Assembly (NCBI GenBank): GCA_945883615.1
Contig: CAMCYB010000038.1
Location: 1 to 16,641 of the forward strand
DNA length: 16,641 bases
DNA from: Bordetella parapertussis
GTDB lineage: Bacteria; Pseudomonadota; Gammaproteobacteria; Burkholderiales; Burkholderiaceae_B
Reading direction: 5' to 3'
Shown: positions 11,441 through 16,641 of the stretch, piece after piece
Position numbering within the stretch: the first letter of the stretch is position 1
Layout: each line of letters opens with the position of its first letter
Made by a program: the position numbers and the translations under genes
Notes under the pieces: generated by a model
What the model saw: only the letters and a program-made list of their open reading frames with translations
Told to the model about the DNA's origin: nothing
Databases searched by the model: none

Positions 11441-11495
11441 TTATCAACATTATATTCACAGCTTATCAACATAGTTATACACATAGTTATCCACA
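11441..11495 (+). promoter_or_regulatory. Phased array of five DnaA-box-like 9-mers (candidate oriC, right half)
   Basis: All in the plus orientation: TTATCAACA (11441-11449), ATATTCACA (11452-11460), TTATCAACA (11463-11471), TTATACACA (11475-11483) and the perfect consensus TTATCCACA (11487-11495). Start-to-start spacing is 11, 11, 12 and 12 bp, about one helical turn, as in head-to-tail DnaA filaments. The strongest box is at the parS-proximal end, with weaker ones extending toward the AT-rich tract. The second 9-mer is the least certain. Confidence 0.75.
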
Positions 11496-11531
11496 GTTGA
11501 CTTCCTGTAGGTATTTTTCGTTTTTTAAATG

Positions 11532-11551
11532 ATCGTTTCACGTGAAACGAT
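11532..11551. promoter_or_regulatory. parS: parS centromere site upstream of mnmG
   Basis: A perfect 20-bp palindrome centred on TTTCACGTGAAA matches the chromosomal parS consensus TGTTTCACGTGAAACA in all but the two outermost bases (C and G here). ParB, encoded 3.5 kb downstream, would nucleate here and spread. It overlaps the expected -35 position of the mnmG promoter. Confidence 0.93.
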
Positions 11552-11572
11552 TTGTTTTACTAGGTCTATAAT
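11544..11572 (+). promoter_or_regulatory. Probable mnmG-rsmG-parAB promoter overlapping parS
   Basis: A perfect TATAAT lies at 11567-11572, 32 bp before the mnmG ATG. At 17-bp spacing its -35 would be GAAACG (11544-11549), which is poor and falls inside parS. The promoter may therefore be weak or need an activator, and ParB occupancy could block it. Confidence 0.5.
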
Positions 11573-11604
11573 TCTATCCTCACCCAATTTTAGGTTTTAG
11601 TTAT

Positions 11605-13527
11605 ATGAGCAATGGGACAAATTTTGATGTGATTGTTGTGGGTGGCGGCCATGCGGGTACTGAAGCAGCATTAGCTTCTGCTCGAGTTGGCGCTCGCACT
11701 CTTTTATTAACCCACAATATTGATACATTGGGACAAATGTCATGTAACCCGTCAATTGGTGGAATTGGTAAAGGTCATCTTGTAAAGGAAATTGATGCCC
11801 TTGGTGGCGCTATGGCAATTTCAACAGATCATGCCGGAATTCAGTTTAGAACTTTAAACAGCTCAAAAGGTGCAGCAGTTCAAGCAACGCGTGCGCAAGC
11901 AGATCGTTTACTTTATAAAGCAGCTATCAGGCAGTTGTTGGAAAATCAAACTAACTTAACGGTTTTTCAACAGTCTGTAGAAGATATGTTAGTTAATGGT
12001 GATCAAGTTACCGGTGTTGTAACGCAACTAGGCATTCGTTTTTATGCTCCTTGTGTTGTTCTTACTGCAGGAACCTTCCTTAATGGTTTGATTCATATTG
12101 GCATGCAAAGTTATACCGCTGGAAGAGCAGGTGACCCAGCTTCTATATCGTTGGCTCACCGGTTAAAGGAGTTGTCGTTACCACAGGGACGCTTGAAAAC
12201 AGGTACACCACCACGTATAGATGGTAAAACAATAGACTTTTCTAAACTTCAAGTTCAAGACGGCGATATAAACCCAATACCTGTTTTCTCTTATTTGGGT
12301 GTTGCTTCAATGCACCCTCGTCAATTGCCTTGTTGGATCACTCATACTAATGAAAAAACCCACGATATCATTCGTGCTGGACTTGATCGCTCACCCTTGT
12401 ATGCCGGCATCATAGAAGGGGTCGGCCCCAGATATTGTCCTTCTATTGAAGATAAAGTAAATCGTTTCGCTGATAGAAGCAGCCACCAGATATTTCTTGA
12501 GCCAGAGGGCTTAACTACACATGAAATATACCCAAATGGTATTTCTACAAGTTTGCCTTATGATGTTCAGCTTGATATCGTTCATTCTTTACAGGGTTTA
12601 GAGCATGCCCATATTGTTAGACCTGGGTACGCCATAGAGTATGATTATTTTGACCCAAGGCTCTTAAGAACAAGTTTAGAAACACAGTCTATTAAGGGTC
12701 TTTACTTTGCAGGCCAAATTAATGGCACAACGGGTTATGAGGAAGCTGCTGCACAAGGTCTTATTGCTGGTACAAATGCGGCATTACAAACTCAACAAAA
12801 AGATCCATTAGTACTCAGACGAGACCAAGCCTACATTGGTGTAATGATAGATGACTTGGTTAGTCACGGTGTCACTGAACCCTATCGCATGTTTACATCC
12901 CGAGCTGAGTATCGTTTAAGCTTAAGAGAAGACAATGCAGATTTGCGTTTAACTGAAATAGGTCGTCCTTTAGGTTTAGTAAACGATGCAAGATGGTTGG
13001 CATTTACGTCTAAGCGTTTGGCTGTTGATACTGAAATTTCTAGATTGAAAAAAACATTTGTACATCCTGCACTGCTTGATTCTGAACAAGTAACAACTGT
13101 TTTTGGTAAACCTCTGGAAAAAGAATATCTTTTGTCAGATTTGCTCCGGCGCCCTGACGTCACCTATTTAAGTATGTCTTCACTAAAGAAAATTGACGGT
13201 TCATATGTTTCTAACGTTTTTCTTGATGAAGTTGTTAAATCTCAAGTTCAAGTTGAAATTAAGTATGAGGGTTACATTAGTCGGCAAAAGGAAGAAGTCT
13301 TACGGCAATTGGGCCAAGAGTCTCAATTTATTCCAGACAACCTCGACTTTGATGCTATTAATAGCCTTTCAGTAGAAGTGCGCCAAAAACTTAAAACGTA
13401 CAAACCTCAAACCATCGGTCAAGCATCCAGGATTTCAGGCATTACACCTGCCGCTATATCGCTCATAATGATTCACGTGAAACGTTTTCAGCATCAGATT
13501 AATCTTAACCATTTTCGACATGACTAA
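11605..13527 (+). CDS. mnmG: tRNA uridine-5-carboxymethylaminomethyl modification enzyme MnmG
   Basis: MnmG (GidA) is the FAD- and NADH-dependent partner of MnmE in forming cmnm5U34 in tRNAs reading split codon boxes. The 640-residue protein has the Rossmann FAD motif [14 protein letters not shown] (11-24), the family signature [31 protein letters not shown] in the middle, and [18 protein letters not shown], followed by the C-terminal helical domain that contacts MnmE and tRNA. The ATG at 11605 gives the expected N-terminus. It overlaps rsmG by 8 bp, heading an mnmG-rsmG-parA-parB operon. A degenerate parS lies within its last codons (13469-13484). Confidence 0.98.
   Translation: MSNGTNFDVIVVGGGHAGTEAALASARVGARTLLLTHNIDTLGQMSCNPSIGGIGKGHLVKEIDALGGAMAISTDHAGIQFRTLNSSKGAAVQATRAQADRLLYKAAIRQLLENQTNLTVFQQSVEDMLVNGDQVTGVVTQLGIRFYAPCVVLTAGTFLNGLIHIGMQSYTAGRAGDPASISLAHRLKELSLPQGRLKTGTPPRIDGKTIDFSKLQVQDGDINPIPVFSYLGVASMHPRQLPCWITHTNEKTHDIIRAGLDRSPLYAGIIEGVGPRYCPSIEDKVNRFADRSSHQIFLEPEGLTTHEIYPNGISTSLPYDVQLDIVHSLQGLEHAHIVRPGYAIEYDYFDPRLLRTSLETQSIKGLYFAGQINGTTGYEEAAAQGLIAGTNAALQTQQKDPLVLRRDQAYIGVMIDDLVSHGVTEPYRMFTSRAEYRLSLREDNADLRLTEIGRPLGLVNDARWLAFTSKRLAVDTEISRLKKTFVHPALLDSEQVTTVFGKPLEKEYLLSDLLRRPDVTYLSMSSLKKIDGSYVSNVFLDEVVKSQVQVEIKYEGYISRQKEEVLRQLGQESQFIPDNLDFDAINSLSVEVRQKLKTYKPQTIGQASRISGITPAAISLIMIHVKRFQHQINLNHFRHD
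13469..13484. promoter_or_regulatory. Second, degenerate parS inside the mnmG 3' end
   Basis: TGATTCACGTGAAACG differs from TGTTTCACGTGAAACA at the third and last bases and keeps the TTCACGTGAA core. It encodes part of MIHVKRF in mnmG. It lies 1.9 kb from the perfect parS, within usual parS clustering distance. Confidence 0.65.
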
Positions 13528-14230
13528 ATGTGGTTTCGAAGAGAGTGTTAAAAACGGTCTTTTCTGCGACATGGCCCAAGCTTTTGATTTGCTTAAATTA
13601 AAACAAAATGCCGAAAATAAAGAAAAACTAGCTCAATATGCTCAGCTTATTTTAAAGTGGAACAAAACTTATAACTTAACCGCGCTTAAAAACCTAAACG
13701 ACATTTATGTTCAACATATTTATGATTCTTTAGCCGTTATTGAACCCATTGAAGTCTATTTAAAAAAACAAGTAATTAATAGACCCGTTTTATTTGACGT
13801 AGGGTCTGGCGCAGGCTTGCCAGGTGTAATTGTTTCTATTATGTGTCCCCAAATAAATGTTGTTTGTATTGATTCGGTTGGAAAAAAGATTGCGTTTATT
13901 AAGCATGTTGCAAGTTCACTGCAATTAAAAAACTTAAATGCACAACATCAACGCATTGAAAGCTGGAAAACCGAGCCAGCTCAAATAGTTATTTCAAGAG
14001 CGTTCTCATCACTGCTTAACTTTACTAAGTTAGCCGGAGGGCATGTAGAAGATAATGGCCAATTAATTGCTATGAAAGCACACCTTTTAAAAGATGAATT
14101 AGATGAGTTCGAACAACAGAAATTATGGCAAATCAATCATGTTGAAAACCTTGCCGTACCCAATATGACGGCCGCGCGTTGCTTGGTATGGATCAATAAA
14201 ACAAAGGAACATCATGATGGCAAACAATAA
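13520..14230 (+). CDS. rsmG: 16S rRNA (guanine527-N7)-methyltransferase RsmG
   Basis: RsmG (GidB) uses S-adenosylmethionine to methylate N7 of G527 in 16S rRNA; loss gives low-level streptomycin resistance in other bacteria. The product has the family N-terminal [27 protein letters not shown], and the SAM-binding loop [15 protein letters not shown] at about 90-105, then VISRAFSSL. From ATG 13520, which overlaps the mnmG stop, it is 236 residues, slightly longer than the usual 200-220. An in-frame ATG at 13571 (MAQAFDLLK) would give 219 residues and may be the real start. It overlaps parA by about 17 bp. Confidence 0.97.
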   Translation: MTKCGFEESVKNGLFCDMAQAFDLLKLKQNAENKEKLAQYAQLILKWNKTYNLTALKNLNDIYVQHIYDSLAVIEPIEVYLKKQVINRPVLFDVGSGAGLPGVIVSIMCPQINVVCIDSVGKKIAFIKHVASSLQLKNLNAQHQRIESWKTEPAQIVISRAFSSLLNFTKLAGGHVEDNGQLIAMKAHLLKDELDEFEQQKLWQINHVENLAVPNMTAARCLVWINKTKEHHDGKQ

Positions 14231-15008
14231 TAAGAAAAACACACAAGTTTTTTGCATTGCAAACCAAAAAGGTGGCGTTGGAAAAACCACAACAGCCATT
14301 AACCTTGCCGCAGCATTATCAAAATTGAACCAGCGTGTTTTGTTAATTGATCTTGACCCGCAAGGCAACGCGACAATGGGTAGTGGTATAGACAAAAATA
14401 CAGTTAATCACCATTTGTACGAAGTTCTTATTGATGCAGTACCTATTTCTGAGGTGCGCGTACGATCAGAGCGAGGCGGCTTTGACGTATTGCCAGCCAA
14501 TCGAGAGCTGTCTGGCGCAGAAATTGAGCTTGTTAATATGACTGATCGCGAACAACAATTACAAAAAGCACTCGATCTCGTTTCAAAAGATTATGACTAT
14601 GTTTTGATTGATTGCCCACCTACGCTGTCATTATTAACGCTTAACGGCTTAGCTGCAGCGCACGGGGTAATCATACCCATGCAGTGTGAATATTTTGCAT
14701 TAGAGGGGCTATCTGACTTAGTGAATACAATTAAACGAGTTCATCGAAATATTAATCCCGCCTTGAACCTAATTGGTATATTGCGCGTGATGTTTGATAC
14801 ACGCGTAACCCTCCAGCAACAGGTGTCAGAGCAGCTCGTGTCACATTTTGGTGACAGAGTATTTAAAACGATCGTCCCTCGAAATGTTCGATTGGCTGAA
14901 GCACCAAGCCACGGTTTGCCAGGGGTTGTGTATGACCCGGCGTCTCGCGGTGCAAAGGCTTATATAGACTTTGGTAACGAACTCATTCATCGTGTAAACC
15001 AACCATAA
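14214..15008 (+). CDS. parA: Chromosome partitioning ATPase ParA (Soj)
   Basis: ParA is a Walker-type ATPase whose ATP-bound dimers coat the nucleoid and move ParB-parS complexes, segregating origins. The 264-residue product has the deviant Walker A KGGVGKTT (19-26) with its signature lysine, ANQKGGVGK context, LLIDLDPQGNAT, and Walker B DYVLIDCPPTL. AAGGA (14204-14208) precedes two tandem ATG codons at 14214 and 14217; either could be used. The start lies inside the rsmG 3' end, and parB begins 25 bp after the stop. The short N-terminus without an HTH is typical of the chromosomal type Ib-like Soj group rather than plasmid type Ia ParA. Confidence 0.97.
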   Translation: MMANNNKKNTQVFCIANQKGGVGKTTTAINLAAALSKLNQRVLLIDLDPQGNATMGSGIDKNTVNHHLYEVLIDAVPISEVRVRSERGGFDVLPANRELSGAEIELVNMTDREQQLQKALDLVSKDYDYVLIDCPPTLSLLTLNGLAAAHGVIIPMQCEYFALEGLSDLVNTIKRVHRNINPALNLIGILRVMFDTRVTLQQQVSEQLVSHFGDRVFKTIVPRNVRLAEAPSHGLPGVVYDPASRGAKAYIDFGNELIHRVNQP

Positions 15009-15033
15009 GAAACAAAAGATAAAGAGAAAAAAA

Positions 15034-15945
15034 ATGGCTACAAAGAAACCAAAAGGGTTAGGACGCGGCTTAGATGCGTTACTTGGTGCTGATGCAGGAG
15101 CAATCAATCATTTAGGGCAGTCCGCACAAGAAAGTACTAGCCAACATTTACCGATTAGTTGTTTGCAAGCTGGCAAATATCAACCCCGTTCACGAATGGA
15201 CGAAGGCGCGTTAAATGAATTAGCTGAATCAATTAGGAATCAAGGCATTATGCAACCTATTTTGGTGCGGCCTTTGACATCTGGTGGTGCTGGAAGGTAT
15301 GAAATTATTGCAGGTGAACGACGATTTCGCGCAGCACACATAGCGGGTTTAACAGAAGTCCCTGTGCTCATAAAGAACGTTGCAGACGAAAATGCTGCAG
15401 CCATGGCATTAATTGAAAATATTCAGCGCGAAGACCTTAATCCACTTGAAGAGGCAAATGGGGTTAGACGGTTGATAGATGAATTTGGTATGACACACGA
15501 AACAGCCGCTGATGCAATTGGTCGATCAAGATCAGCCACGACAAATATGTTGCGATTATTAAACTTAGTAGAACCTGTGCAGACAATGCTTTTGGCAGGT
15601 GATATTGACATGGGGCACGCGAGATCATTGTTGTCATTAGAAGGTGCAATGCAAATTCAGCTTGCAAATCAAGCTGTTGCGAACGGATGGTCCGTTAGAG
15701 AAACTGAAAAAAGGGTTAATGAATTAAAAGAACCCAAGTCAAAATTAGCGCCTAAAACCGCACAACAATCTAAATTACGAGATGTTACAAGAATAGAAGA
15801 CGCACTATCAGATGCATTAGGTGTGTCTGTAACAGTTAAAGCAAATACACGCGGTAAAGGGTCGCTTCAAATGACGTTCAATACATGGGAAGGCTTCAAT
15901 GCTTTGCTAGAAAGTTTAAAGTTAGAAGAAATACTGAAAGAATAA
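15034..15945 (+). CDS. parB: Chromosome partitioning protein ParB (Spo0J)
   Basis: ParB is a CTP-dependent DNA clamp that loads at parS and spreads to form the partition complex. The 303-residue product starts with the family tag KGLGRGLDALLG (7-18), has the CTP-binding motifs GERRFRA (94-100) and ENIQREDLNPLEEA (128-141), an HTH at about 155-176 (ETAADAIGRSRSATTNMLRLL), cited here by its start ETAADAIGRSRS, and a C-terminal dimerisation domain ending in LLESLKLEEILKE. AAGAGAA lies before the ATG. It is the last gene of the mnmG operon; a short dyad and the tRNA promoter follow. In many related genomes an atp operon comes next; here it is the tRNA-tuf block. Confidence 0.98.
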   Translation: MATKKPKGLGRGLDALLGADAGAINHLGQSAQESTSQHLPISCLQAGKYQPRSRMDEGALNELAESIRNQGIMQPILVRPLTSGGAGRYEIIAGERRFRAAHIAGLTEVPVLIKNVADENAAAMALIENIQREDLNPLEEANGVRRLIDEFGMTHETAADAIGRSRSATTNMLRLLNLVEPVQTMLLAGDIDMGHARSLLSLEGAMQIQLANQAVANGWSVRETEKRVNELKEPKSKLAPKTAQQSKLRDVTRIEDALSDALGVSVTVKANTRGKGSLQMTFNTWEGFNALLESLKLEEILKE

Positions 15946-15958
15946 TAAAATTTATACT

Positions 15959-15979
15959 AAATCACGTTGTTTGTGATTT
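15959..15979. promoter_or_regulatory. 7-bp dyad overlapping the -35 of the tRNA promoter
   Basis: AAATCAC (15959-15965) and GTGATTT (15973-15979) are perfect inverted arms around a 7-nt spacer, starting 13 bp after the parB stop. The right arm runs into the TTGACA at 15978. There is no T-tract, so an operator or weak end structure for parB mRNA is more likely than a terminator. Confidence 0.4.
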
Positions 15980-16006
15980 GACAAGAAGGGAAAACACGCC
16001 CATAAT
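15978..16006 (+). promoter_or_regulatory. Strong sigma70 promoter for the tRNA-tuf operon
   Basis: A perfect -35 TTGACA (15978-15983) and a near-perfect -10 CATAAT (16001-16006) are separated by exactly 17 bp, with an AT-rich UP-like stretch upstream. Transcription would begin just before tRNA-Tyr at 16021. Confidence 0.85.
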
Positions 16007-16020
16007 TAGCGGTTATCTGC

Positions 16021-16107
16021 GGAGGGGTGCCCGAGTGGTTAAAGGGGGCAGACTGTAAATCTGTTGACCTTGCGTCTACGTTGGTTCGAATCCAACCCTC
16101 TCCACCA
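16021..16107 (+). tRNA. tRNA-Tyr: tRNA-Tyr (GUA), CCA encoded
   Basis: The acceptor strand GGAGGGG pairs with CCTCTCC (one G-U), followed by A and an encoded CCA. The anticodon loop CTGTAAA gives GUA. A long class II variable arm and a T-arm GTTGG/CCAAC around TTCGAAT are present. It is the first gene behind the strong promoter. Confidence 0.97.
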
Positions 16108-16113
16108 GAAACT

Positions 16114-16133
16114 GACGGGAACCGTCGGGTTTT
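16114..16133 (+). other. Short hairpin plus T-run in the Tyr-Gly tRNA spacer
   Basis: GACGG (16114-16118) and CCGTC (16122-16126) flank a GAA loop, followed by GGG and TTTT (16130-16133) just before tRNA-Gly. It could be a processing signal in the polycistronic tRNA precursor or a weak attenuator. Confidence 0.35.
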
Positions 16134-16207
16134 GCGGGTGTAGCTCAATGGTAGAGCAGAAGCCTTCCAAGCTTACGACGAGGGTTCGATTCCCTTCACA
16201 CGCTCCA
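16134..16207 (+). tRNA. tRNA-Gly: tRNA-Gly (UCC), with an acceptor-stem G4.A69 mismatch
   Basis: The loop CTTCCAA gives anticodon UCC; D-arm GCTC/GAGC and T-arm GAGGG/CCCTT with TTCGATT are intact, and TCCA ends the gene. The acceptor GCGGGTG faces CACACGC, so position 4 (G, 16137) faces A69 (16200) where a C is expected. The other six pairs form. The tRNA is probably functional but weakened, unless this is a sequence error. Confidence 0.93.
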
Positions 16208-16337
16208 GTAATGAATCAAGATATTGTTATTTGTTTTAAAGATACGAAACCAAATTGAAAAGCAGTAAAAATTTTTATGCATTAAAAAACCAGTAAGCAT
16301 TGAATTAAATTATTTTTATAGAACGTTGAAAAATTAT

Positions 16338-16346
16338 TTATCCACA
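16338..16346 (+). promoter_or_regulatory. Perfect DnaA box upstream of tRNA-Thr and tuf
   Basis: TTATCCACA, followed by GGG as in the dnaA-rpmH box, lies 18 bp before tRNA-Thr within a 157-bp AT-rich gap. A possible promoter TTGAAA (16326-16331) with GCTAAC (16349-16354) 17 bp away would overlap it, so DnaA could influence tRNA-Thr/tuf transcription. Confidence 0.65.
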
Positions 16347-16364
16347 GGGCTAACCCAGTGGTTT

Positions 16365-16439
<75 letters not shown>

Positions 16440-16496
16440 AAAGCAGTTTAATTTTTTTACCCTTACACCAGCTTCCAAATAGGTTAGGAGTTAATC

Positions 16497-16641
16497 ATGG
16501 CAAAAGGCAAGTTTGAGCGAACCAAGCCCCACGTGAACGTGGGCACGATTGGTCACGTTGATCATGGTAAGACAACATTAACGGCGGCCATTACCACGGT
16601 GATGGCACGCAAGTTTGGTGGTGAAGCGAAAGGTTACGCAA
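16497..16641 (+). CDS. tuf: Elongation factor Tu, N-terminal part, cut by window end
   Basis: EF-Tu delivers aminoacyl-tRNA to the ribosome as a GTP complex. The visible 48 residues begin [20 protein letters not shown] and include the P-loop [10 protein letters not shown] at about 19-28, then [10 protein letters not shown], matching betaproteobacterial EF-Tu. AGGAG (16486-16490) lies six bases before the ATG, the best Shine-Dalgarno in the window, as expected for a highly expressed gene. The position after tRNA-Tyr/Gly/Thr is the classic tufB-type context; secE, nusG and ribosomal protein genes would be expected next, beyond the window. Confidence 0.98.
   Translation, partial: MAKGKFERTKPHVNVGTIGHVDHGKTTLTAAITTVMARKFGGEAKGYA

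Noticed and set aside
11497..11502. TTGACT as the -35 of an mnmG promoter
   Set aside because: No acceptable -10 at 16-18 bp; the perfect TATAAT at 11567 is far too distant.
16528..16543. CACGTGAACGTG as a third parS
   Set aside because: Lacks the TTTC/GAAA flanks and is explained by the conserved EF-Tu codons for PHVNVG.

Overview
The window is a chromosomal replication-origin neighbourhood of a low-GC betaproteobacterium, most likely Burkholderiales. Three things point there. dnaA-dnaN-gyrB are contiguous with no recF. The L34 sequence ([18 protein letters not shown]) and the EF-Tu start ([16 protein letters not shown]) are of betaproteobacterial type. The parAB-linked tRNA-Tyr/Gly/Thr/tuf block also fits. 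The genus cannot be read from the sequence.

Left edge (1-677): the first 23 codons of an IS transposase_8-type protein on the minus strand, with its start site buried in a 17-bp inverted repeat. Next to it is a 5'-truncated HipA kinase-toxin remnant on the plus strand, apparently cut by the IS. Then comes the minus-strand replication block gyrB (678-3128), dnaN (3134-4243) and dnaA (4258-5721). A divergent intergenic region with one perfect DnaA box, a promoter and an attenuator-like hairpin leads to the plus-strand series rpmH, rnpA, yidD, yidC, mnmE (5951-9910): ribosomal protein L34, the RNase P protein, two membrane-protein insertion factors and a tRNA-modification GTPase.

Centre (9911-11604): two DnaA-box-rich, AT-rich intergenic regions flank a minus-strand YbdL-type methionine aminotransferase gene broken by two single-base frameshifts. 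The right-hand region carries five DnaA-box-like 9-mers, all in one orientation and spaced 11-12 bp, followed by a perfect parS palindrome that sits on the mnmG promoter. I regard this as the best oriC candidate in the window; its bipartite layout around a decaying gene is the most unusual feature here.

Right (11605-16641): mnmG, rsmG, parA and parB form a tightly packed plus-strand operon. A second, degenerate parS lies inside the 3' end of mnmG. A strong sigma70 promoter then drives tRNA-Tyr(GUA), tRNA-Gly(UCC, with an acceptor-stem G.A mismatch) and tRNA-Thr(GGU), followed by tuf, which is cut by the window end. A perfect DnaA box lies just upstream of tRNA-Thr.

Functionally, DnaA, DnaN and GyrB serve initiation and elongation; ParA, ParB and parS serve origin segregation; MnmE and MnmG together make the wobble-uridine cmnm5 modification; YidD and YidC insert membrane proteins; RnpA matures tRNAs. 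The coding content is mostly conserved housekeeping. The novelty lies in the regulatory layout and the decaying genes.
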